Shown here: positions 7,423-16,426 of the stretch, piece after piece
Layout: each line of letters opens with the position of its first letter
Position numbering within the stretch: position 1 is the stretch's first letter
Assembly: GCA_039812685.1 (NCBI GenBank)
Contig: JBDIBB010000010.1
Coordinates: 1-52,520, forward strand
Length of the DNA stretch: 52,520 nucleotides
Reading direction: 5' to 3'
DNA from: JBDIBB01 sp039812685
Lineage (GTDB): Bacteria > Acidobacteriota > Vicinamibacteria > Vicinamibacterales > JAFNAJ01
Translations under genes and position numbers: made by a program
Notes under the pieces: generated by a model
What the model saw: the letters and a program-made list of their open reading frames with translations, nothing else
Databases searched by the model: none
What the model was told of the DNA's origin: nothing

Positions 7423-9606
7423 TCAGCCACGCGGGTTGCCGGCCAGTGCCGGCTGGCGCTGGCCGACAGCCTGCGCCTGGATCGCGGTGAGGTTGATGGT
7501 GAACACGATGTCCTCCACCAGGCAGCCCCGCGAGAGGTCGTTGACGGGCTTGGCCAGGCCCTGCAGCATGGGGCCCATGCTCACGACGTTGGCCGAGCGC
7601 TGCACGGCCTTGTAGGTCACGTTGCCGGTGTTCAGGTCGGGGAACACGAGCACGGTGGCCTGGCCGGCCACCTGCGAGCCCGGCGCCTTCAGCCGCGCCA
7701 CGTCGGGCATCACCGCCGCGTCGTACTGCAGAGGGCCGTCGATGGCGAGATCGGGCCGCCGCTGCTGCGCGAGGCGCGTGGCGATCTTCACCTTCTCGAC
7801 GTCCTCTCCGGTCCCGCTGGCACCGGTGGAATACGACAGCATCGCCACGCGCGCGGGGATTCCGAAGGCGATCGCCGAATCGGCGCTCTGCAGCGCGATG
7901 TCGGCCAGTTCCTCGGCCGTCGGGTTGGGCACGACGGCGCAGTCGCCGAACACCAGCACCTGATCGGGCAGGCACATGAAGAAGACGCTCGACACCAGCT
8001 TGCAGCCGGGCACGGTCTTGATGATCTGCAGCGCCGGCCGGATGGTGTGCGCCGTGCTGTGGACGGCGCCCGACACGAGGCCGTCGGCTTCGTCGAGCGC
8101 GAGCATCATCGTGCCGACGACAATCGGATCCTGCAGTTCGATGGCGGCGCGCTCGGGCGTCATGCCCTTGGCCTTGCGCCGTTCGACGAGCGGCGCCACG
8201 TAGCGGCCGGCCACCTCGGCCGGGTCGATGATCTGCACCGAGGCCGGCAGCGTGATGCCCTGCTTCTGGGCCACCTCGGAGACCTCGGCCGGATCGCCCA
8301 GCAGCACGCAGTCGGCGATGCCACGCTGGGCGACGATGGCCGCGGCGGCCACCGTGCGCGGTTCCGCGCCCTCGGGCAGCACGATGCGCTTCAGGTCGGC
8401 GCGCGCCGCCTCCACCAGCCGGTAGCGGAAGGCCGGCGGCGAGAGGCGCGGCACGCGGTGTTCGTGCGAGAACCCTCGCGTCCACGCCGCGTCGATGCGA
8501 TCGGCCACGAAGTTCATGGTCCGCTCGACCCGCACGCCGTCGTCGACGGGGATGCTGCGGTCCATCGAGTCGATGGCCGTGGCGGTGTGGTAGCTGGCGG
8601 TGCGCACGGCAAGCACGGGCAGGCCCGACTGCAGCGCCTTCTTGCAGAGGTTCAGCACCGAGGGGGCGGGTTCGATGCCCGCCGTCAGGACGACGCCGGC
8701 CAGCGGGACACCGTCCTGCACCGAGAGCGCGGCGGCCAGCAGCACGTCGTTGCGGTCGCCAGGCATCACCAGCAGGGTGCCCGGCTTCATCGCGGTGAGC
8801 GCCGTCGGCACGGTGCCGGCGCAGATGGCGACATCACGCACGCGGCGCACGTCGGCGCGGCCGGCCGAGATGAAGGTGGCATCCAGCGCCCGCGCCACGT
8901 CCTGCACGCGCGGCGACGCGAGGTCGGCGTTGCACGGCACGATCGCCAGCGGGCGCAGCCCCTCGGCCTCGAGCGCCGCACGGTACGCGGCCTCGACCTC
9001 GCCCAGATCGCTTCCGCCGGGGCACCCCGCGCAGACGGCGTGAATCGGCCCGATCGCCTCGGTGCCGTCGGCGCGCGCCTGCCGGTTCACGCCGCAGCAC
9101 ACGCGGTTCAGGATGCAGCCCACCGTGCGTCCCTCGGTGAGCGCGCCGTAGCCGCGCGCGGCGATCGCCACGACGCTGGCGACCTCCTCCGGCGCCTCGT
9201 TGCGCGGCGAGGCCACCAGGACCAGTTCGGCGTCGAGCGCCTTCATCATCAGCGCGTTCACGCGGCTGGAGTGGACCATGCCCGTCTCGGGCGTGAGGCC
9301 CTCGACGACGAGCACCTCCGCGTGCTGATCGGCGGCGCCGACGATCTCCACCACGTGCTCCATCAGCAACTGATCGTCGCCGTGGGCCAGCAGTTCGTCG
9401 GCCTCGACGCGCGCGATCGACGCCGGCGATGGCGCGTAACCGGTCAGCGCCAGCAGCTCCGCCGTGTGGATGCGATCGCGGCTGGCAATCGGCTTGACGA
9501 ACGCCGTCTGGATGCCCTGGCGCTCGAGGGCGCGGACGATGCCCAGGCAGGCGGTGGTGAGGCCGACCTCGCGGCCGGCGGGTGCGACGAGAACGGTTGT
9601 GGGCAC
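7423..9606 (-). CDS. pta: Phosphate acetyltransferase, long form
   Basis: Converts acetyl-CoA and phosphate to acetyl phosphate, working with AckA. About 727 residues in three parts: an N-terminal BioD/P-loop-like domain (VLVAPAGREVGLTTACLG), a central DRTGG-type domain (around residues 220-330, MPGDRNDVLLAAALS) and the C-terminal catalytic PTA domain (IVLPEGAEPR, SGAVHSTAHTIRPALQII, FPDLNTGNVTYKAVQR). I prefer the GTG at 9606, with GGGAGAGA 8 bases upstream, which begins right at VPTTVLVAPAG. The alternative GTG at 9639 overlaps the ackA stop and lacks a good ribosome site; either start couples it to ackA. Confidence 0.95.
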   Translation of the reverse strand: MPTTVLVAPAGREVGLTTACLGIVRALERQGIQTAFVKPIASRDRIHTAELLALTGYAPSPASIARVEADELLAHGDDQLLMEHVVEIVGAADQHAEVLVVEGLTPETGMVHSSRVNALMMKALDAELVLVASPRNEAPEEVASVVAIAARGYGALTEGRTVGCILNRVCCGVNRQARADGTEAIGPIHAVCAGCPGGSDLGEVEAAYRAALEAEGLRPLAIVPCNADLASPRVQDVARALDATFISAGRADVRRVRDVAICAGTVPTALTAMKPGTLLVMPGDRNDVLLAAALSVQDGVPLAGVVLTAGIEPAPSVLNLCKKALQSGLPVLAVRTASYHTATAIDSMDRSIPVDDGVRVERTMNFVADRIDAAWTRGFSHEHRVPRLSPPAFRYRLVEAARADLKRIVLPEGAEPRTVAAAAIVAQRGIADCVLLGDPAEVSEVAQKQGITLPASVQIIDPAEVAGRYVAPLVERRKAKGMTPERAAIELQDPIVVGTMMLALDEADGLVSGAVHSTAHTIRPALQIIKTVPGCKLVSSVFFMCLPDQVLVFGDCAVVPNPTAEELADIALQSADSAIAFGIPARVAMLSYSTGASGTGEDVEKVKIATRLAQQRRPDLAIDGPLQYDAAVMPDVARLKAPGSQVAGQATVLVFPDLNTGNVTYKAVQRSANVVSMGPMLQGLAKPVNDLSRGCLVEDIVFTINLTAIQAQAVGQRQPALAGNPRG

Positions 9607-9631
9607 GATGATGTCTCTCCCGGACACGGGC

Positions 9632-10816
9632 TCAGGCACGTCCCAGAATATCGGCGGTGTCCCTCGCGATCAGCAGTTCCTCGTTGGTGTTCACCACCAG
9701 CGCGCGGGGGCGAAGCGACGTGGTGATGCGACCGTGATCCTCGCGGCCGTGCGCGCGGTTGGCCGCCTCGTCGAGCGTGAGCCCCAGGAAGCCGAGGTGG
9801 CCGATGACCCGCGCACGAACCGTCACGGAGTTCTCACCGATGCCGCCGGTGAACACGACGGCGTCCAGGCGGCCGAGCGGCACCACCAGCGCCGCGATCG
9901 CCTTGCTGAGGATGTAGCAGAACAGGTCGATGGCGAGTTGCGCGCGCGCGTGGCCCTGCGCCGCCGCCTCCTCGACGGCGCGCAGGTCGTTGGAGATGCC
10001 GGAGACGCCGAGCAGCCCCGACTTCTTGTTGAGCGCGTCGATCACCTCACGCTCGCTGCGGCCGTTGGCTTCGGCCACGTGGGAGATGATCGCCGGATCC
10101 ACCGACCCGCTGCGCGTACCCATCATCACGCCCTCGAGCGGCGTCAGCCCCATCGTGGTGTCGAGACTGCGGCCGTTGCGGACCGCGGCGCACGAACAGC
10201 CATTGCCGAGGTGGGCGGTCACGATCGCGTGGTCGACAGGATCGAAGCCCGCCAGTTCCAGCGCCCGCTGCGTGACGAAACGGTGGCTGGTCCCGTGAAA
10301 GCCGTAGCGGCGCACGCCGTAGCGCTCCAGCCACTCGTAGGGCACGGGGTAGGTGTAGGTCACCGGCGGCATGGTCTGGTGAAACGCCGTGTCGAACACC
10401 GCCACCTGCGGCACGCCGGGAAACACCTCCTGCGCCACGCGGAGGCCGACGAGGTTCGGCGGGTTGTGCAGCGGCCCGAGGGGCACGCACGCCTCCACCT
10501 TCGCGACCACCTCGGGCGTGACCGGCACCGACGCGGCGAACTTCTCGCCTCCGTGGACGACACGGTGGCCGATGCCCACGAGCCCGTCGAGCAGGCCGAG
10601 GTCCTTCAGCAGACCGACCACGGCGCGCAACGCCGCGTCGTGAAGGGCGCCCGGCAGGGCGCGGGAGTGCTTCCCGCTGCTGTCCTTCCAGTCGAGCGTC
10701 GCCTCGGGCGAGCCGAGGCGCTGCGCGATGCCCGCCACGTGCTGCGCGGCGGACGCGGGATCGATGACGGCGAACTTGACGGAGGATGAACCGCAGTTGA
10801 GGACAAGGACGGACAT
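9632..10816 (-). CDS. ackA: Acetate kinase
   Basis: Interconverts acetate + ATP and acetyl phosphate + ADP. 394 residues from the ATG at 10816, which starts directly with the family signature SVLVLNCGSSSVKF. Other landmarks are GFHGTSHRFVTQRALE, VTAHLGNGCSCAA, GTRSGSVDPAIISHVAE and FTGGIGENS, all in the right order, so the enzyme looks functional. The longer frame to 10894 adds a proline-rich stretch with no family match. First gene of the ackA-pta-fhs group; together these can activate acetate or make ATP from acetyl-CoA, while fhs feeds formate into one-carbon metabolism. Confidence 0.97.
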   Translation of the reverse strand: MSVLVLNCGSSSVKFAVIDPASAAQHVAGIAQRLGSPEATLDWKDSSGKHSRALPGALHDAALRAVVGLLKDLGLLDGLVGIGHRVVHGGEKFAASVPVTPEVVAKVEACVPLGPLHNPPNLVGLRVAQEVFPGVPQVAVFDTAFHQTMPPVTYTYPVPYEWLERYGVRRYGFHGTSHRFVTQRALELAGFDPVDHAIVTAHLGNGCSCAAVRNGRSLDTTMGLTPLEGVMMGTRSGSVDPAIISHVAEANGRSEREVIDALNKKSGLLGVSGISNDLRAVEEAAAQGHARAQLAIDLFCYILSKAIAALVVPLGRLDAVVFTGGIGENSVTVRARVIGHLGFLGLTLDEAANRAHGREDHGRITTSLRPRALVVNTNEELLIARDTADILGRA

Positions 10817-10889
10817 GAGAGATGTAAGGCACCGCCAGGGCGGGGGGGGCGGGAGAAGACGATGCGCCGGCAGGAAACCGGCCAGGCCA

Positions 10890-10895
10890 ATCATA
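10890..10895 (-). promoter_or_regulatory. -10-like TATGAT ahead of ackA
   Basis: The minus strand reads TATGAT, 5 of 6 bases of the consensus, 73 bases ahead of the ackA ATG. No convincing -35 is present. The 10817-11035 gap holds this site, a G-run and otherwise featureless GC-rich sequence. Confidence 0.4.
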
Positions 10896-11035
10896 CCCCA
10901 CCGCGGGAAGGACGCGCCAAGCGCCCCGCCCGGCGCCGGCCACGCGCCCCGGAGCCGGCCGCCGCGCCCACACCGGGAACCCGGAGCGCGCCGGCGACGC
11001 TCAGATCGCGAGACCCGGCGCGCCGCCCCGCGCGC

Positions 11036-11692
11036 TCACACCTCCATCGTCCTGATGTCGGGCGCCGCGATCAGCGTGGGCTCGGTGAGCGCCTGCACCG
11101 CCTCGAAGGTGGCGCCCGGCGCCAGTTCGCGCACGACCAGGCCATCAGCCGTGACGTCGATCCACGCGAGATCGGTGCACACCGCCTGCACGCAGCGGCG
11201 GCCCGTCAACGGCAGCGCACACTGCTTCAGCAGCTTGGGCCGGCCGTCCTTCGACGCGTGATCCATGATCACGACCACGCGCCGGGCGCCCAGCACCAGG
11301 TCCATCGCCCCGCCCATCCCCTTGACCATCTTCCCGGGGATCACCCAGTTGGCGAGATCGCCCTGCTCGGACACCTCGAACGCGCCGAGAATCGCCAGGT
11401 CGATGTGCCCGCCGCGGATCATCGCGAAGGAATCGGCCGAGCTGAAGTAGGCCGTGCCGGGCAGCTCCGTCACCGTCTCCTTGCCGGCATTGATGAGGTC
11501 GGGATCCACCTGGTCCTCGTACGGATACGGCCCCACGCCGAGCATGCCGTTCTCGGACTGCAGCACGACCTCGATGCCGGGCGGCACGTGGTTGGCCACG
11601 AGCGTCGGCATGCCGATCCCGAGGTTGACGTAGAAGCCGTCCCGCAGCTCGCGGGCGACCCGCCTGGCGATCTGTTCGCGCGTGAGCGGCAT
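11036..11692 (-). CDS. 3-oxoacid CoA-transferase subunit B
   Basis: 218 residues, beta subunit of a two-subunit succinyl-CoA:3-oxoacid (or acetoacetate/3-oxoadipate) CoA-transferase. It shows NLGIGMPTLVANHVP and the SENGMLGVGP segment, whose glutamate forms the glutamyl-CoA thioester in this family. GGHIDLAILGAFEV and GKMVKGMGGAMDLV follow. The ATG at 11692 is one base after the subunit A stop, so the two are translated together. The acyl substrate cannot be told from sequence. Family members usually serve ketone-body or acetoacetate activation. Confidence 0.93.
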   Translation of the reverse strand: MPLTREQIARRVARELRDGFYVNLGIGMPTLVANHVPPGIEVVLQSENGMLGVGPYPYEDQVDPDLINAGKETVTELPGTAYFSSADSFAMIRGGHIDLAILGAFEVSEQGDLANWVIPGKMVKGMGGAMDLVLGARRVVVIMDHASKDGRPKLLKQCALPLTGRRCVQAVCTDLAWIDVTADGLVVRELAPGATFEAVQALTEPTLIAAPDIRTMEV

Positions 11693-11693
11693 G

Positions 11694-12395
11694 TCAGGAC
11701 CTCTGCCGCACGGTGCGGCGCTCGATGGGCTTGCGGTAGCCGGTTCCGAGCACGAGCCGCTGCACGTAGATCGACGGCACGTGGACGGCGTCGGGATCGA
11801 TCCCGCCAATGGGAACGATCTCCTCCACCTCGGCGATGGTGACGCTGGCGGCGCCGGCCATGCACCCGTTGAAGTTGCGCGCGGTCTTCCGGAAGACGAG
11901 GTTGCCCAGCGCGTCGGCCTTCCACGCCTTGATGAGCGCGAAGTCGCCCCGGATCGGCCGCTCCAGCAGGTACTCGCGGCCGTCGAAGGTCCGCACCTCC
12001 CTGCCTTCGGCCACCTGCGTGCCGACGCCGGTGGGCGTGTAGAAGCCGCCGATGCCGGCCGCCCCCGCGCGGCAGCGTTCGGCCAGCGTGCCCTGCGGCA
12101 CGAGTTCCACCTCGAGCTCGCCCGACAGGTACTGCCGCTCGAACACCTTGTTCTCGCCCACGTAGCTCGACACCATCTTCCTCACCTGCTGGGCGGCAAG
12201 CAGGATGCCGAGGCCCTGGTCGGTGGTGCCGCAGTTGTTGGAGACGATGGTGAGCTGCCGGACGCCCTTGCGGTGGATCGCCTCGATCAGCGTCTCGGGA
12301 TTGCCGCACAGGCCGAACCCGCCGACGACCAGCGTGGCGCCGTCGGGCACGTCGGCCACGGCGGCGTCGGCCGACTCGAAGAGCTTCTTCTTCAT
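11694..12395 (-). CDS. 3-oxoacid CoA-transferase subunit A
   Basis: 233 residues, alpha subunit partner of the gene immediately downstream. The start at 12395 (MKKKLFESADAAVADVPDG) has AGGAGG four bases ahead. CoA-transferase I family motifs are VVGGFGLCGNPETLIEAI, NNCGTTDQGLG, GTLAERCRAGAAGIGGFYTPTGVGT and GREYLLE. With subunit B it moves CoA from succinyl-CoA or another donor onto a 3-oxoacid. The longer upstream frame runs antisense to the hydrolase at 12558 and is not coding. Confidence 0.94.
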   Translation of the reverse strand: MKKKLFESADAAVADVPDGATLVVGGFGLCGNPETLIEAIHRKGVRQLTIVSNNCGTTDQGLGILLAAQQVRKMVSSYVGENKVFERQYLSGELEVELVPQGTLAERCRAGAAGIGGFYTPTGVGTQVAEGREVRTFDGREYLLERPIRGDFALIKAWKADALGNLVFRKTARNFNGCMAGAASVTIAEVEEIVPIGGIDPDAVHVPSIYVQRLVLGTGYRKPIERRTVRQRS

Positions 12396-12442
12396 CGAAC
12401 CTCCTGGCGCGCCATGCGCGGCGGCGGCCTCCGGGCGCCCCC

Positions 12443-12451
12443 ATCTTGCCA
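12443..12451 (-). promoter_or_regulatory. Extended -10-like TGGCAAGAT ahead of the CoA transferase
   Basis: The minus strand reads TGGCAAGAT (TGn plus a hexamer) 47 bases before the subunit A start. A nearly identical TGGCACAAT lies at 45043-45051. Weak but recurrent. Confidence 0.3.
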
Positions 12452-12521
12452 CGGAGCCGGGCCGGGTGGGCACGGCGCCTCCCGCCGGCAGCAACGGTGC
12501 CGCCTGGCCGCCGGGCGGGTG

Positions 12522-12527
12522 TATCCT
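12522..12527 (+). promoter_or_regulatory. -10-like TATCCT ahead of the dienelactone hydrolase
   Basis: TATCCT occurs 30 bases before the ATG at 12558, leaving a short leader that includes a GAAGG ribosome site. The same hexamer precedes other genes in the window. Confidence 0.4.
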
Positions 12528-12557
12528 TCCCTTTTCCACGCCACGCGAAGGGTGACC

Positions 12558-13445
12558 ATGCCGCGCAAGACCGCTGCCGACTTCGATCAGGAGCTGCTCG
12601 ATCTCTTCGACCAGTACGTCCACGGCGGCATCGACCGGCGCACGTTCCTCGACCGCGCCTCGAAGTTCGCGGTCGGCGGCGTCACCGCCGCCATGCTGCT
12701 CGACGATCTCAGCCCGCGGTTCGCCGAGGCGCAGGTGGTGAAGCCCGACGATGGGCGGCTGAAGACGGCACGCGTCGAGTACGCCGCACCGCGGGGATCG
12801 GGCACGATGCGCGGCTACCTCGCGCAGCCGGCCTCGGCGGCCGGCAAGCTGCCCGGCGTGCTGGTGGTGCACGAGAACCGCGGCCTGAACCCTCACATCG
12901 AGGACATCACCCGGCGCCTGGCGCTCGAGAACTTCCTGGCCTTCGCGCCCGACGCGCTCGCGCCGCTGGGCGGCTACCCCGGCTCCGAGGACGAGGCGCG
13001 CGCGCTGTTCCAGAAGCTCGACCAGGCGAAGACACGCGCCGACATGGTGGCGGCGGCGGGCTACCTCCAGGCGCTTCCGGCCTGCACCGGCAAGGTTGGC
13101 GTCGTCGGCTTCTGCTGGGGCGGCGGCATCGCCAACTACCTGGCGACGCAACTGCCCGATCTCGCGGCCGTGGTGCCCTTCTACGGCAACACGCCGCCTT
13201 CCGACGAGGTGCCGCGCATCAAGGCCCCGCTGCTGATCCACTACGCGGAGCACGACGATCGCATCAACGCGATGTGGCCCGACTACGAGGCCGCGCTCGA
13301 CAAGGCAGGGATCCGGTTCGAGGCGCACGTCTACCCGGGCACGCAGCACGGGTTCAACAACGACACGACGCCTCGCTACGACGACGCGGCGGCGAAGCTG
13401 GCCTGGCGGCGCACGCTCGATTTCTTCAACAAGCACCTGCGGTAG
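12558..13445 (+). CDS. Dienelactone hydrolase family protein, possibly Tat-exported
   Basis: 295-residue alpha/beta hydrolase of the dienelactone hydrolase family. The Cys-Asp-His triad is visible: Cys186 in GFCWGGG, Asp233/234 in EHDDRI and His264 in QHGFNN. The activating glutamate of the family is in VVHENRG (Glu106). The N-terminus has a twin-arginine-like DRRTFLDRASKFAVGGVTAA followed by a small-residue stretch, so export through Tat as a folded enzyme is likely but not certain because the hydrophobic part is modest. GAAGG upstream supports the ATG at 12558. Substrate unknown; the family hydrolyses lactones and esters. Confidence 0.92.
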   Translation: MPRKTAADFDQELLDLFDQYVHGGIDRRTFLDRASKFAVGGVTAAMLLDDLSPRFAEAQVVKPDDGRLKTARVEYAAPRGSGTMRGYLAQPASAAGKLPGVLVVHENRGLNPHIEDITRRLALENFLAFAPDALAPLGGYPGSEDEARALFQKLDQAKTRADMVAAAGYLQALPACTGKVGVVGFCWGGGIANYLATQLPDLAAVVPFYGNTPPSDEVPRIKAPLLIHYAEHDDRINAMWPDYEAALDKAGIRFEAHVYPGTQHGFNNDTTPRYDDAAAKLAWRRTLDFFNKHLR

Positions 13446-13517
13446 CCGTCGCCGCCCGCCGCGACCTCGGCACGGGCGACGCCGGCGGAGAGGCCAGGCC
13501 GCGGCGCGCCGTCCGCC

Positions 13518-14741
13518 TCAGGCCTCTGCCCGTGCGAACGCCAGCACGGCGTTGAGCCCGCCGAAGGCGAGCGAGTTCGAGAGGGCGACGTCGATGGTGT
13601 GCGGCCGCGCCTGGTTGGGCACGACGTCGAGGTCGCACTCGGGGTCGGGGCCGAGATAGTTCGCCGTGGGCGGCACGGTGCCCGTGCGCATGGCGAACAC
13701 GACACACGCGGCCTCGACGGCCCCCGCCGCGCCGAGCATGTGTCCGTGCATCGACTTGGTGGAGCTCACCAGCGCCCGATCGGCCTGACGCCCGAGCGCC
13801 TGCCTGATCGCGCGCGTCTCCACCGGGTCGTTGGCAGGCGTGCCGCTGCCGTGCGCGTTGACGTAGTCGACGCGTTCGGGGGCGAGGCCTCCATCCTCCA
13901 GCGCCAGGCGCATCGCGCGCGCCACCCCATCCACGGCCGGCTGCGTGATGTGGCCGGCGTCCGAAGTCAGGCCGACGCCGGCGAGTTCCGCGTAAACCGC
14001 CGCTCCGCGAGCCCGGGCGGCGTCGATCGGCTCGATCACCAGCATCGCCGCGCCCTCGCCCAGCACCATGCCGCGCCGCCGGATCGAGAACGGACGACAC
14101 GTGTCGGGCGCCATCACGCGCAGCGCCTCCCACGAATTCAGGTGCCCCCAGCAGAACGGCGCCTCGCTGCCACCGGCCAGCGCGAGATCGGCCATGCCGT
14201 GGCGCACGAGCCAGGCGGCCAGTCCGATGGCGTGCGCCGATGACGCGCACGCCGTCGCCAGGGTGAACGCCGGGCCGCCGGCTCCGATCGCCATGGCGAG
14301 CTGGCTGACGCCGGCGCTGTGCATCGCGCGCGGGATGGTGAACGGATGGACGCGCGGTCGCCCGCGCCCGTAGACCTCCAGGTAGCCGTCGTCCTCGGTC
14401 TGCTGGCCGCCCAGGCCGGTGCCGGTGATCAGGGCGGTGCGTTCGGCCAGCCGCGGGTCGGCCGGTTCGAGGCCGGCGTCGGCCATCGCCTCGCGCGCCG
14501 CGACTATCAGGTACTGCGCGAAGGGGTCGAGCAGCAGCAGCGCGCGTTGGTCGAACCAGCGCGCGGGGTCCCACCCCTGCACCTGCGCGCCCGCGCTGAA
14601 CGACAGGTCGGCGGCGCGCTCGAGGCGCAGTGGGCCGATGCCGGCGCGGCCCGCCGCCAGGGCGTCCCAGTGCGCGTGCCGGTCGAGCCCCAGTGCGGAG
14701 ACGACGCCCACGCCGGAGACGCCGACGCGCCGCCGGCTCAT
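13518..14741 (-). CDS. Beta-ketoacyl-ACP synthase (KAS II / FabF-like)
   Basis: 407-residue condensing enzyme with the complete Cys-His-His triad: Cys165 in TACASSAHA, His297 in NAHGSGTPAND, His334 in KSMHGHMLGAAG. It would extend an acyl chain on a carrier protein by decarboxylative condensation. Its ATG overlaps the stop of the dedicated acyl carrier protein gene (ATGA), so the two are made together. The active-site surroundings (TACASSAH rather than TACSSGSH, MHGH rather than MTGH) differ from housekeeping FabF, and no other fatty-acid genes are adjacent, suggesting a special-purpose pathway (inference). It is the last gene of the leftward block that begins with the polyprenyl synthetase. 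Confidence 0.9.
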   Translation of the reverse strand: MSRRRVGVSGVGVVSALGLDRHAHWDALAAGRAGIGPLRLERAADLSFSAGAQVQGWDPARWFDQRALLLLDPFAQYLIVAAREAMADAGLEPADPRLAERTALITGTGLGGQQTEDDGYLEVYGRGRPRVHPFTIPRAMHSAGVSQLAMAIGAGGPAFTLATACASSAHAIGLAAWLVRHGMADLALAGGSEAPFCWGHLNSWEALRVMAPDTCRPFSIRRRGMVLGEGAAMLVIEPIDAARARGAAVYAELAGVGLTSDAGHITQPAVDGVARAMRLALEDGGLAPERVDYVNAHGSGTPANDPVETRAIRQALGRQADRALVSSTKSMHGHMLGAAGAVEAACVVFAMRTGTVPPTANYLGPDPECDLDVVPNQARPHTIDVALSNSLAFGGLNAVLAFARAEA

Positions 14742-15010
14742 GCGCTGCCGGGCGCGCCCGCGCGCGGCGCGAGCAACAGGCGCAGGCCGTCGGTGGCCTG
14801 CCGTACGCCGGTCACCGTTTTCAGCACGTCCTCTGGGATCGCCACCTGGAACTCGTCCTCGATCGTGAACGCAATGTTGATCGCGTCGAGCGAGTCGAGG
14901 CCGAGCTCGGCGAACGTGCTCTCGGGCGTCACCCGTCCCGGCGGCAGCCGCGTCGATCGCGCGACGATGGCCATCACGCGCGCGGTGAGATCGTCGATGC
15001 CCGGGTCCAT
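14738..15010 (-). CDS. Acyl carrier protein
   Basis: 90 residues from the ATG at 15010. The phosphopantetheine attachment serine is in LGLDSLDAINIAF, followed by an acidic helix (TIEDEFQVAIPEDVL), the standard carrier-protein layout. It has a longer C-terminal tail (LLLAPRAGAPGSA) than housekeeping AcpP. It lies 8 bases after the stop of the 461-residue unknown gene and overlaps the ketosynthase start by four bases, so it is almost certainly this locus's own carrier, not the general fatty-acid ACP. Confidence 0.92.
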   Translation of the reverse strand: MDPGIDDLTARVMAIVARSTRLPPGRVTPESTFAELGLDSLDAINIAFTIEDEFQVAIPEDVLKTVTGVRQATDGLRLLLAPRAGAPGSA

Positions 15011-15018
15011 GGCAAAGG

Positions 15019-16404
15019 TCAGCGAATGCGGTACACGCGCAACTGGAACGGATCGGCGCAGCGGCGCCCGCTCACCACGACCTCCACGTGGTGCAGCCCG
15101 CACAGGTAGGCGTGACACTGCCGGAGCCGTCCAGGCTGGCCGGTGTCGAACACCCGCGCCTTCGCCATGTCCTGCTCGATCGAGCGGCCCGCGGCCTCCC
15201 CGCCGCATCCCTCCTCCCGGCAGCAGGGATCCTTGCCGTCGATGCGGAGCGATGCCTCGCCGGTGCTCGCCAGCACGAACCGCCACACGCCCTTCGAGAA
15301 GAACGCCAGCCCTCGCCACGCCACGCGCACGCGCACGGCGTCCAGCGCGCCCGCACCGGGCTGGGCCACCGTGGGGGTGTTCTCACATGCGCAGTCGTCG
15401 TCTTCCGGGGGCAGCGGGCAGCGCTCGACGGTGATCCAGATGGGCCGGGCGATGGCGCCGAGCCCGGCCACCAGCTCGACCGAGTGGACGCGCGCCTCCA
15501 GCAGGCCCAGGCGCACCTGCAACTGATCGCGCAGGGCCGTCTCGAGCCGGGCCAGCAACGGCGAGTCGGCGTGGACCCAGGCCTCGCACCGCTGCGGCGT
15601 GAACGTCCCGTTGTCCGACACATCGCCCTCAGGCGTCTGGCCTGGCGCCGTGGTGTAGACGACGCGGACCTGCGACAACGCGGGAGCCTCCGAGGGCTCG
15701 TAGCTCTCGTATCGCTGGCCGAGGCGCTCGACGTAGGCGCAGGTCTCGTCGAGCGTGGCCGACGGCACGGTGATCCACTCGCAGGCCTGCACCCAGCCGG
15801 CGCCACCGCCGGCCGCGGGGCCTGCCGCCGTCTTCAGGTACGCGTCCCGTCCGGGCGTGGCGACCGCTGCGTCCAGGAGCACCGCGACGGGTCGCCGCGT
15901 GCGGTGCGCCGCCTGGAGCAGACCGAGCATCGCCTGCGCCGTCAGCGGGTCGGGGCGCTGCAGATCGAGCCGCACCACCTCGACCGTGCCATCGTCCTCG
16001 AGCAGGGTGATCGTGGCGAGATCGGCCGCGTCCAGGTACGGCGTGGTGCCCGACAGCGGCCCGAGTCCGGCCAGGCTGCAGCCGATGACCACGCCCTCGA
16101 CACGCCGCGCCCCGGCCCGCCCGTCGAAGGACGGGCGCGGGTGGATCGTGATGTCGTCGATGACGTTGGACTGGCCGGCCTCGCCCGCGCCGTACTCGAT
16201 CTCGACGGGCAGCACGCGCGCCACCGCGTCGCGCAGCAGGCTGAGATGGGCCAGCCGGCGGTTGCCCGAGGCGGGGTCGCCGTCGAGATCGCGCACGAAG
16301 AACGTCTGGCGGGCGTTGCCGGCGTGGACGGCCTGGAGGATCGCCTCCACCCAGCCATCGCCACGCACCTGCAGCGATTGCACGAAACCACGAAACATGG
16401 GCAC
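15019..16404 (-). CDS. Unrecognised 461-residue protein with C-terminal cysteine clusters
   Basis: I do not recognise a family. There is no signal peptide or membrane segment. The N-terminal two thirds look like mixed alpha/beta (ITIHPRPSFDGRAGARRVEG, VEVVRLDLQRPDPLTAQAML); the C-terminal third is rich in cysteine: DDDCACEN (about 335-342), DPCCREEGCGG (392-402) and single cysteines near 430, 435 and 449, suggesting metal binding or disulfides. The DPCC tetrapeptide also occurs in the 555-residue neighbour. The GTG at 16404 is preferred over the ATG at 16398 because AGGAGG is six bases ahead. It lies between the 555-residue gene (22-base gap) and the ACP (8-base gap), clearly in one message. 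Confidence 0.8.
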   Translation of the reverse strand: MPMFRGFVQSLQVRGDGWVEAILQAVHAGNARQTFFVRDLDGDPASGNRRLAHLSLLRDAVARVLPVEIEYGAGEAGQSNVIDDITIHPRPSFDGRAGARRVEGVVIGCSLAGLGPLSGTTPYLDAADLATITLLEDDGTVEVVRLDLQRPDPLTAQAMLGLLQAAHRTRRPVAVLLDAAVATPGRDAYLKTAAGPAAGGGAGWVQACEWITVPSATLDETCAYVERLGQRYESYEPSEAPALSQVRVVYTTAPGQTPEGDVSDNGTFTPQRCEAWVHADSPLLARLETALRDQLQVRLGLLEARVHSVELVAGLGAIARPIWITVERCPLPPEDDDCACENTPTVAQPGAGALDAVRVRVAWRGLAFFSKGVWRFVLASTGEASLRIDGKDPCCREEGCGGEAAGRSIEQDMAKARVFDTGQPGRLRQCHAYLCGLHHVEVVVSGRRCADPFQLRVYRIR

Positions 16405-16426
16405 GGCCGTCCTCCTGTCGATGTCG

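Noticed and set aside
5536..9726. 1396-codon open frame on the + strand
   Set aside because: Antisense to fhs and pta, whose motifs are clear. High GC leaves long open frames opposite real genes; its composition (Arg/His/Gly/Asp-rich) is not protein-like.
11693..11809. Earlier start for CoA-transferase subunit B
   Set aside because: It would lie inside subunit A, and the added residues do not match the family.
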